The notes under the pieces are model-generated. The model did not search any database. It saw only the letters and a list, made by a program, of their open reading frames with translations, and was not told where the DNA came from. From positions 1 to 64,000 of the forward strand of contig NZ_BOOH01000023.1 in assembly GCF_016863135.1 (NCBI RefSeq): 64,000 nt of DNA, in the 5' to 3' direction. This document shows positions 16,631-23,049 of this stretch, in pieces. Within the stretch, counting starts at the first letter, position 1; every line of letters starts with the position of its first letter. This DNA comes from Planobispora longispora. Its GTDB lineage: Bacteria > Actinomycetota > Actinomycetes > Streptosporangiales > Streptosporangiaceae. The translations under genes were made by a program, and so were the position numbers.

Positions 16631-17014
16631 CTAGAAGCCGCGGAGTTGGCCCGGCACCTGCTGGAAGGGCTGCTGCCAGAGCTGGCCGTACTGCTGCGGG
16701 CTGTACTGCTGGGGGCCGTACTGCTGCTGGAAGGGCTGCTGCCAGAGCTGGCTCTGCTGCCCCTGCTGCTGGGAGATCTGCTGGGCGACGAGCTGGTGGA
16801 GCTGCTGGTGGATCTGCTGCGCGGCGATGCTGACGACCTGCGGCAGGATGTACTGCTGCGCGATCGGCAGGATCTGGCTCACGAGCTGCTGGACGACCTG
16901 CTGCACCTGGTACGGCCCCTGCATGCCGAGCTGCTGCTCCAGCCCCATGGAGGCGGGGAAGCCCGGGGTGTAGCCCTGCTGCTGAAGGGCGGGAACCTGG
17001 GTGGTCGTGGTCAT
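16631..17014 (-). CDS. Glutamine-rich low-complexity protein
   Basis: The 127-residue product contains 44 Gln (35 percent) and no Lys. An N-terminal part (1-28) is followed by an amphipathic Gln/Val/Leu/Ile region (about 33-80, repeated QQVVQQLVSQILPIAQQ-like heptads), then a Gln/Tyr/Pro tail in which LWQQPFQQ occurs twice around YGPQQYSPQQYGQ. Gln/Tyr-rich tails like this are prone to self-association, so a fibre, coat or condensate-forming protein is possible; that is inference. GGGAGGA precedes the ATG at 17014, which is the first gene of the three-gene block. It diverges from the XRE regulator across a 163-base promoter region. No homologue is recognised. Confidence 0.8.
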   Translation of the reverse strand: MTTTTQVPALQQQGYTPGFPASMGLEQQLGMQGPYQVQQVVQQLVSQILPIAQQYILPQVVSIAAQQIHQQLHQLVAQQISQQQGQQSQLWQQPFQQQYGPQQYSPQQYGQLWQQPFQQVPGQLRGF

Positions 17015-17070
17015 GGAGTCCTCCCTAACGCCGGTTCGGGCACCGCTCCGTCCGGTAACCCCAGATGAAT

Positions 17071-17087
17071 GTCCAACCACATTGGAC
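17071..17087. promoter_or_regulatory. Inverted repeat in the divergent promoter of the glutamine-rich and XRE genes
   Basis: GTCCAA (17071-17076) and TTGGAC (17082-17087) are perfect inverted half-sites separated by CCACA. It is 57 bases upstream of the glutamine-rich gene and 91 bases upstream of the regulator, a reasonable place for an operator of the adjacent HTH protein. Confidence 0.5.
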
Positions 17088-17153
17088 GCTACGTCGGCAT
17101 TCGCGATCACACAAGGGCGGAAATCCCGGCTCCGGACCGGGACGCCGCGTTAG

Positions 17154-17172
17154 CCTTCTCCTTAGGAGAGGC
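17154..17172 (+). promoter_or_regulatory. Dyad overlapping the ribosome binding site of the XRE gene
   Basis: CCTTCTCC and GGAGAGGC form an imperfect dyad around TTA, with CTCCTTAGGAG as a perfect core. The right arm contains the Shine-Dalgarno bases of the gene at 17178, so it could be an autoregulatory operator or a translational hairpin. Confidence 0.4.
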
Positions 17173-17177
17173 ATCGA

Positions 17178-17615
17178 ATGAACGCGCTACAACGGCTCAT
17201 CCACACCCGAATGGCCGAGCTCAACCGCTCATACGGCGAGGTGGCCCGTCAGGGCGGACTGCCCCGCTCGACCGTGCACCATCTCGCCTCCAACTCCCGC
17301 CTCAGCCGGCTGCCCAACCCCGTCACCCTCGAACGCCTCGCCCGCGGGCTCGACGTCCCCCTCGACGTCGTCCGCTCCGCGGCCGCCGCCGTGGCGGGCT
17401 TCAGCCTCAGCAACGGCCCCGCCGACGACCCGGAGATCGAGGTCCTGATCGCCTCGCTGGCCAAGCTCAGCCCCCAGGACCGCAGGCACGTGGCCGCGCT
17501 CGTGCGCTCCCTGCTCACCGCGGACGGCGCCGGCGACTCCGACGGCTCGGGCGGCTCGAATAGCTCCGGCGACGCCGCCGATGTCCCTCAGAAATCGGAC
17601 AGAAAAGACGGATGA
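17178..17615 (+). CDS. XRE-family helix-turn-helix regulator
   Basis: The 145-residue protein has an HTH_3-type DNA-binding domain at about 1-70: IHTRMAELNRSYGEVARQGGLPRSTVHHLAS contains the helix-turn-helix, and LERLARGLDVPLDVV completes the domain. A helical segment (about 85-115) follows, then a disordered Gly/Ser/Asp tail. It is divergent from the glutamine-rich/pseudo-subtilase block and upstream of a small protein gene, so it may regulate either. GGAGAGG precedes the ATG. Two dyads upstream are candidate operators. The fold is sure; the target is inference. Confidence 0.85.
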   Translation: MNALQRLIHTRMAELNRSYGEVARQGGLPRSTVHHLASNSRLSRLPNPVTLERLARGLDVPLDVVRSAAAAVAGFSLSNGPADDPEIEVLIASLAKLSPQDRRHVAALVRSLLTADGAGDSDGSGGSNSSGDAADVPQKSDRKDG

Positions 17616-17703
17616 GACCTAGCCGAGGCTCCCGATCGCGCCTAGGTTCGTCAAGGGGAACCACACAACACAGTCAACCAGCTACGTGTCTGGGAAGTGT
17701 GTC

Positions 17704-17898
17704 ATGCGCGTTGTGCGATGGCCCGGCCCACCGGCGGTTGTCAAGGTCAAAACTCGGGGCGTCCTCACGGTGGCCGTGTCCCCGGCCCTGACGCACCGGG
17801 AGGTCCTCGAACTGGCCAGCCTTGTCCTGTCCGGCAGTGAATATCAGGAATTCCGCAGAGAGATCGACCCCGCCCCGCCCGCTTCCGGGGCCACCTGA
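17704..17898 (+). CDS. Small protein downstream of the XRE regulator
   Basis: The 64-residue frame starts at the ATG behind GGGAAG; an in-frame GTG at 17686 is an alternative. The translation (VKVKTRGVLTVAVSPALTHREVLELASLVLSGSEYQEFRREI) alternates a beta-like and a helical part and looks like real coding sequence. I do not recognise it. The gap to the XRE gene (88 bases) contains an ACCTAG...CTAGGT dyad (17617-17622 and 17642-17647). XRE regulators are often paired with small partner proteins, but nothing here proves interaction. Confidence 0.55.
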   Translation: MRVVRWPGPPAVVKVKTRGVLTVAVSPALTHREVLELASLVLSGSEYQEFRREIDPAPPASGAT

Positions 17899-17902
17899 CA
17901 GG

Positions 17903-17925
17903 CGCCGGCGTCCACGGCGCCGGCG
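17903..17925. terminator. Possible terminator between convergent genes
   Basis: CGCCGGCG occurs at 17903-17910 and 17918-17925; as the word is self-complementary, the two copies can form an 8-bp stem with a 7-base loop. It lies just past the small gene and before the stop of the importer operon on the other strand. Confidence 0.4.
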
Positions 17926-18000
17926 GGCGGACCCGGGACCGCGGCCCGGCCGGCCGGACCGCCTTCCCAGCGTGCCGCCGCGCGGGCCGGGACCCGGGCG

Positions 18001-19374
18001 TCAGCCGGCGGAGGCCGTGCGCACCGGGCCGAACACGGCGCGGGTGTCGACGACCTTCCCGAAGGGAGACCAGAGACCCTCCTCGAACCTGGCCAGCATC
18101 ATCGACTCGATCGGGAAACCGTCGCCGGGACCGGTGGACAGCGTGATCCCGGGGAGCAAGGTGTCGACGGGCACGTCGTCGAGGCTGCGGACCGCGTCGC
18201 GCAGCCCCTCCCGGGTGGGGCACTCCATCTGCTGGAGCGCCTTGACGAAGGCCTGGGCGGCGGTCCAGCCGAACACGGTCTGCGGGGCGGCGGGGTCGGC
18301 CTCGGGGGCGTACCGCAGCAGGCTCCTGCGGTAGACCTCGACCGCGGGATCGTCCGCCCACTGCGGGTCCGCGGGGTCCTTCTGGTACACGGCGGACACG
18401 ATCTCCCGCACCTTCCCCGTGTCCACGGTCTTCATCACGGCCGGGGAGACGGCCACGCTGTTGAGGATGTGCAGGGGGTTCCAGGAGGTGATCGCCGCGT
18501 CGACGGCGAGGGCCTGGGCCCCGAACTTGGGCGTGGTGACGCTCAGCAGCACGTCGGCGCCCGAGGAGGCGAGGTTCGCCAGCTGTCCCTGGACTCCGGG
18601 GTCGGTGACCTCGTAGCTCTGCTCCGCGACGATCCGGACGCCGCTGTCGCGGACCGCGTCGGCGAAGCCGTCGAGCAGGTCCCTGCCGAAGTCGTCGTTC
18701 TGGTACAGCACCGCCACCGTCGCCCGCGGCATCGTCTCCTTCAGATGCTGGGCGTAGACCCTGGCCTCGGCCACGTAGCTGGGCTGGTAGCCGATGGTCC
18801 ACGGACGGCCCCGGTCGGTCCCCCACCGGGAGGCGCCGGTCGCCACGAATACCTGGGGCACCCGGCGGCGGTCGGCGTAGTCGCGCACCGCGGCGGTCGA
18901 GGGCGTGCCGACCGTCTGGAAGATCGTGAACACCTTCTCCAGCTCCACGAGCCTGCGGGCCTCCTCCACGGCCCTGGCGGGCTGGTAGCCGTCGTCGCGG
19001 ACGAGAAACTCGATCTTCCGGCCGTCCACCCCTCCCCCGTCGTTGACATGGCCGAAGTAGGCCCGCACGCCCGAGGCGATCAGCCCGTAGGCGGAGGCGG
19101 GCCCGGACAGGGGATAGATCCCGCCCACCCTGACGGCATCCTCGGTGATGCCCGTGACGTGCTGGCCCCGGCAGGCGCCGGCGGCCAGGACCTCGGGGCC
19201 GCCCGTGAGACGGCACCCGCCCAGCGGGAGCGTCAGGGCGAGCACGGCGGCCATCGCCGTACCCCGGACCGCCGTACCCCGGACCGCGCCGCGTGGCGTG
19301 CCCCGCGCCACCACACGGGTCACGCCGTACGACATGCCCCGGGCCGCCCCACGGGTCCTGGTCCTTCCCTGCAC
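18001..19374 (-). CDS. Substrate-binding lipoprotein of a branched-chain-amino-acid-type ABC importer
   Basis: The 457-residue protein is a periplasmic-binding-protein type 1 fold of the LivJ family: VRVGGIYPLSGPASAYG near the start, GYQPARAVEEARRLVE and VAVLYQNDDFGRDLLDGF are characteristic. A lipobox (LPLGGC, Cys54) anchors it outside the membrane; the N-terminal stretch before the hydrophobic part is long and Arg-rich with a VRGTA repeat. The start is a GTG two bases after the stop of the permease gene, with GGGAGGGG eight bases upstream. It is the last gene of the operon. Ligands of this family include branched-chain amino acids, amides and aromatic acids; which one is unknown. Confidence 0.88.
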   Translation of the reverse strand: MQGRTRTRGAARGMSYGVTRVVARGTPRGAVRGTAVRGTAMAAVLALTLPLGGCRLTGGPEVLAAGACRGQHVTGITEDAVRVGGIYPLSGPASAYGLIASGVRAYFGHVNDGGGVDGRKIEFLVRDDGYQPARAVEEARRLVELEKVFTIFQTVGTPSTAAVRDYADRRRVPQVFVATGASRWGTDRGRPWTIGYQPSYVAEARVYAQHLKETMPRATVAVLYQNDDFGRDLLDGFADAVRDSGVRIVAEQSYEVTDPGVQGQLANLASSGADVLLSVTTPKFGAQALAVDAAITSWNPLHILNSVAVSPAVMKTVDTGKVREIVSAVYQKDPADPQWADDPAVEVYRRSLLRYAPEADPAAPQTVFGWTAAQAFVKALQQMECPTREGLRDAVRSLDDVPVDTLLPGITLSTGPGDGFPIESMMLARFEEGLWSPFGKVVDTRAVFGPVRTASAG

Positions 19375-19376
19375 GG

Positions 19377-20399
19377 TCAGCCCCTCCCGAGCCGGCGCGC
19401 CACCCCGCCGGCCGCCATGCGCAGCAGCCCGGCCAGCCCGGTGGGCGCGAAACAGACGACTACGATGATCAGCAGTCCCGAGACGATGCCCGGGAGCGCG
19501 TCCCCGGCCCGCTGCGCGGCGGCGGGGACGAACGTCACGAAGACCGCGCCCAGGAGCGGGCCGGCCAGCGAGCCCGGTCCGCCGATCACGACGGCGGCGA
19601 GCAGGACGATCGAGAGCGTCACGGTGAAGGAGTCGGGGGAGACGAACCCGACCACCCACGCGTAGAGCGTTCCCGCCACCCCCGCGTACATCGCGCTCCA
19701 CCCGAACGCCAGTGCCCGGTGGGAGCCGGGCCGCACCCCCAGGATCTCGGCCGCGTGCGGATTCTCCCGGACCGCCGTCAGCGCCCGCCCGGCACGCGAC
19801 TCGAGCAGGTTGCGGGCCGCGGCGAAGGCCGCCGCCGCCACGGCGAGGACCAGCAGGTAGAGCCACTGGTCCTCGGCGAGCCCGGTCCAGGACGGCGCGG
19901 ACGGCACGGGAACCGGCAGCCCCATCGACCCCCCGGTCACCGTCCCGAAGCGTTTGATCACCGGTGGGACGACCGCGGCGATCACGAAGGTCACCACCGC
20001 CAGATAGGGCCCGCTCAGCCGCAGGGCCGGCCGGCCGAGGGCGAGGCCGAGGCCGAAGGTGACCAGCGCGGCCACCGGCAGGGCCAGCGGGTACGGCACG
20101 CCGAGCCGGCCCGTCATGACCGCCGCGATGTACGCGCCGATCGCGAGGAACGCCCCGTGCCCGAGGGACACCCGGCCACCGTGCCCGACGACGAGGTTCA
20201 GCCCGAGCAGCGCGATCCCGTAGACGAGGACCATGGTCAGCTGGAAGACCCGGTACGGCTCCAGGACGAAGGGGGCGGCGCAGGCGGCCACGGCCAGCGC
20301 CGCCAGCGTCGTCCGCCGCCAGGGCCACACCCGCCTCCGGTCCCCGGCCATCCGGCCGACCGCGAGCCTGCGGTGCCCGGTCTGCGCGACGGCGTTCAC
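19377..20399 (-). CDS. Branched-chain-amino-acid-type ABC permease, LivM subunit
   Basis: This 340-residue permease has about nine or ten membrane helices and the LivM hallmarks: YGIALLGLNLVVGHGGRVSLGHGAFLAIGAY near the N-terminus, and AVRENPHAAEILGVRP followed by KxxAFxxSAxxAGxAGxLYA-like sequence in the cytoplasmic coupling region. It forms the transmembrane pore with the LivH-like protein encoded upstream. The GTG at 20399 has GAGAGGGGA in front; an ATG at 20435 is less likely because its context lacks a binding site. The stop is two bases before the start of the binding-protein gene. Confidence 0.88.
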   Translation of the reverse strand: MNAVAQTGHRRLAVGRMAGDRRRVWPWRRTTLAALAVAACAAPFVLEPYRVFQLTMVLVYGIALLGLNLVVGHGGRVSLGHGAFLAIGAYIAAVMTGRLGVPYPLALPVAALVTFGLGLALGRPALRLSGPYLAVVTFVIAAVVPPVIKRFGTVTGGSMGLPVPVPSAPSWTGLAEDQWLYLLVLAVAAAAFAAARNLLESRAGRALTAVRENPHAAEILGVRPGSHRALAFGWSAMYAGVAGTLYAWVVGFVSPDSFTVTLSIVLLAAVVIGGPGSLAGPLLGAVFVTFVPAAAQRAGDALPGIVSGLLIIVVVCFAPTGLAGLLRMAAGGVARRLGRG

Positions 20400-20445
20400 G
20401 CCGGTCCCCTCTCGCCCGTCGTTCCCGTGCCGCACCGCGCCGCGC

Positions 20446-21315
20446 TCACCGCTGTCCCGCCGTTCCCGCCGGGCCGCGGCGGAGCATCAGGACCACGACG
20501 ATGACCAGCAGCGGCACGATCACCTTGAGGTCGGCGCCGACGAACGCCACATACGTCCCGGCCAGCGTCTCGGCCACACCGAGCCCCAGTCCCGCCACGA
20601 CGGCCGCCACGGGGTCGCGGAAGCCGCCCACGACGGCGGCGGCGAAGGCGTACACCAGGACGCCTCCCATCATGTTCGGCTCCAGGAACAGGAGCGGGGC
20701 CACGAGGATCCCGGCGATCGCCCCGACGGCGGAGGCCATCCCCCAGCCGAGGCCGAGCACCCTGCCGACCCGGACGCCGGACAGGCGGGCCGCCACCGGG
20801 TCGGCCGCGACCGCCCGCATGAGCAGCCCGGCGCCGGTGTGCCGGAAGAACACGTGGAGCAGCAGCATCATGACGGCGACGACCCCGAGCACGCCCAGCG
20901 CGGAGAAGCCGCTCTGCGCGCTGCCGAAGCTGAGCGCGGCGGGGAAGGGGTTGGGGAAAGAACGGACGGCGAAGGACCACACCAGGCCCGCCGCAGCGTT
21001 CACGAAGACCATCAGCCCCACCGTCACGGCCACCGGCGCCAGCTCCCGGTCACCCTCGACCCGCCGGATGATCGAACGTTCCACCAGCATGCCGCCCACG
21101 ACCGAGACGGCGAGGGTGATCGGCAGCGCGGCCCAGAACGGCAGGCCCGCGTCGAGGAGCTGCCAGGCGACGTACGCCGAGAGCATGGCCAGCTCACCCT
21201 GGGCGAAGTTGACGATCCCGTTGAAGCGGTGGACGAGCACCAGGGCCAGGGCGAGCCCGGCGTAGACGGCTCCCAGGCTCAGTCCCTGCACGATCTGGAG
21301 CAGCAGTCCGGCCAC
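20446..21315 (-). CDS. Branched-chain-amino-acid-type ABC permease, LivH subunit
   Basis: The 289-residue membrane protein has about eight helices. Family hallmarks are GLSLGAVYAGLALALVLVHRFNGIVNFAQGELAM at the start and MRAVAADPVAARLSGVRVGRV in the coupling loop. It partners the LivM-like protein. A perfect GGAGGTGA lies eight bases before its GTG start. Only six bases separate it from the upstream ATPase gene, so the order in the operon is G-F-H-M-J. Confidence 0.88.
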   Translation of the reverse strand: MAGLLLQIVQGLSLGAVYAGLALALVLVHRFNGIVNFAQGELAMLSAYVAWQLLDAGLPFWAALPITLAVSVVGGMLVERSIIRRVEGDRELAPVAVTVGLMVFVNAAAGLVWSFAVRSFPNPFPAALSFGSAQSGFSALGVLGVVAVMMLLLHVFFRHTGAGLLMRAVAADPVAARLSGVRVGRVLGLGWGMASAVGAIAGILVAPLLFLEPNMMGGVLVYAFAAAVVGGFRDPVAAVVAGLGLGVAETLAGTYVAFVGADLKVIVPLLVIVVVLMLRRGPAGTAGQR

Positions 21316-21321
21316 CGCCGG

Positions 21322-22101
21322 TCACCTCCCCGGCCGGAAGAGGGAGGGACGGCGGCCGGCCTGCGGCCATCCCGCCGGGCCGCCCACGGTCAGGCGCCCC
21401 GACTCCATGACCAGGGCGCGGCTGGTGAACTCCAGCGCCAGCCGCGCGTCCTGCTCGACCAGGAGCATCGCGACCCGGTCGTGGGAGCCGACCGCGCGGA
21501 GCACGTCGAACATCCTCCGGGTGGCGACGGGCGCCAGTCCCCGGGAGGGCTCGTCGAGCAGGAGCAGACGGGGCCGCGTCATCAGGGCGCGGCCGACCGC
21601 GAGCATCTGCTGCTCGCCCCCGCTCAGGGTCCCGGCGGGCTGGCTCAGGTGCGCCCGCAGGACCGGGAACCAGGCCAGGACGCGGCGCATGTCCTCGGCC
21701 CGTTCATTGGCGGGCCGCAGGTGCGCGCCGATCCGCAGGTTCTCCTCCACGGTGAGGGGGGCGAACAGGCCCCGGCCCTCCGGGACGTGCGCCACCCCCA
21801 GCCGGACGATCTCCTCCGGGGCCCTGCCGAGCAGCTCGGTCCCGTCCAGAAGGACCGATCCCCGGCCGCGTACCAGGCCGGACAGCGCCCGCAGCATGGT
21901 CGTCTTGCCCGCGCCGTTCGGGCCGAGGACGGCGACCATCTCCCCCGCCGCCAGTTCCAGATCGACACCGTGCAGGACCCGCGCCGGGCCGTAGCCCGCG
22001 CGCAGGCCGTGCACCCGCAGCAGGGCCGCTGGACCGTTCCCCGTCCCGGGCGGGGGATCGAAGAGGGATCGGGGGTGGTCCCCCGGGCCGTTCACGGTCA
22101 C
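21322..22101 (-). CDS. ABC importer ATPase, LivF type
   Basis: The 259-residue ATPase has a Walker A GPNGAGKTT, signature LSGGEQQ and Walker B LLLLDEPSRGLAP. The SRGLAP form, the short length and VPEGRGLFAPLTVEENL are typical of the LivF subunit. It hydrolyses ATP on the inner face to drive uptake. A GTG overlaps the stop of the LivG gene (GTGA), with GGGAG upstream; this coupling argues against a longer frame. An extra stretch of about 25 residues rich in Gly and Pro precedes the usual start of the domain. Confidence 0.88.
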   Translation of the reverse strand: MTVNGPGDHPRSLFDPPPGTGNGPAALLRVHGLRAGYGPARVLHGVDLELAAGEMVAVLGPNGAGKTTMLRALSGLVRGRGSVLLDGTELLGRAPEEIVRLGVAHVPEGRGLFAPLTVEENLRIGAHLRPANERAEDMRRVLAWFPVLRAHLSQPAGTLSGGEQQMLAVGRALMTRPRLLLLDEPSRGLAPVATRRMFDVLRAVGSHDRVAMLLVEQDARLALEFTSRALVMESGRLTVGGPAGWPQAGRRPSLFRPGR

Positions 22102-22859
22102 GGGGCGACTCCCAGGCACGCGTCGATGACGGCCGGATCGCGGCTGACCCGGTCCGGCGGCCCGTCCGCGATCTTCCTGCCGGAGTCGAGGCAGACGATC
22201 CGGCCGCACAGGCCCATCACGAACTCCATGTGGTGCTCGACGACGATGATCGCGGCGCCGGAGACGAAGTGCGCGTCCCGGATGAGGCGGGCGATCTCCG
22301 CCACCTCGTCCTGGCCCAGGCCGCTGATCGGCTCGTCGAGCAGGAGCAGGCGGGGCCGTACGGCCAGCGCGCGGGCGATCTCGATCCGCTTCAGCGTCCC
22401 GTGCGGGAGGTGGGCGGCCGGGTGGTCGGCCAGCGGGAGCAGGCCCATGCGCTCCAGCACCTCGTCGGCGATCCGGTGGATCTCCCGCTCCTCCCGGCGG
22501 CTCCGGGCCAGCCGGAGCGCGGCCGCGCCGAATCCGGACCGCCCGTGGCGGTGGGCGCCGACCATGACGTTCTCCCGCACCGACAGGCCGGGGAAGAGGC
22601 CCAGGTGCTGGAAGGTCCGGGCGATCCCGCGACCGGCGACCTCGTACGGGGGCAGCCCGCCCAGTTCCCCGGTCTCGAAGAGCATCCGGCCCGCGACGGG
22701 GTCGCGCCGCCGGGTCAGGCAGTCGAACAGGGTGGTCTTGCCCGCTCCGTTCGGCCCGATCAGGCCGACCAGCTCGCCGGGACGGACCGTGAGATCGACC
22801 TCCGACAGGGCGGTGACGCCGCCGAACCGCACGGTCAGGCCGCCGATCTCAAGGGTCAC
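22098..22859 (-). CDS. ABC importer ATPase, LivG type
   Basis: The 253-residue ATPase shows Walker A GPNGAGKTT, Walker B LLLLDEPISGL and the LivG-type signature, here LPHGTLKRIEIARAL instead of the usual LPYGDQRRLEIARAL. The stretch GIARTFQHLGLFPGLSVRENV is also characteristic. It pairs with the LivF subunit. The GTG at 22859 is chosen because GAGGAG stands six bases upstream. It is the first gene of the operon, reading away from the large LuxR-type regulator, with a 190-base shared promoter region between them. Confidence 0.88.
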   Translation of the reverse strand: MTLEIGGLTVRFGGVTALSEVDLTVRPGELVGLIGPNGAGKTTLFDCLTRRRDPVAGRMLFETGELGGLPPYEVAGRGIARTFQHLGLFPGLSVRENVMVGAHRHGRSGFGAAALRLARSRREEREIHRIADEVLERMGLLPLADHPAAHLPHGTLKRIEIARALAVRPRLLLLDEPISGLGQDEVAEIARLIRDAHFVSGAAIIVVEHHMEFVMGLCGRIVCLDSGRKIADGPPDRVSRDPAVIDACLGVAP

Positions 22860-23049
22860 CGTTTCTCCTCGGGAGAACATGGCCGGTCAGGGGGTTCTGG
22901 GAGGGCCGGCTGGGAGAAGGGAAGTCTCCGTGCTCCATGCCGGGGTGCGCATCGGTGAAATCACCGGTCTTGGGACCGTCCGCGCAGGTGTCGAGGACGA
23001 TCCGACACCCCCTCTTCTCAGTCAGGACACCCGCGCGTAACACTGGGTC

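Noticed and set aside
16376-17068. A plus-strand frame rich in Leu/Glu opposite the glutamine-rich gene
   Set aside because: CTGCTG/CAGCAG runs make the antisense frame Leu-rich by necessity; the minus-strand genes have proper ribosome sites and operon spacing.
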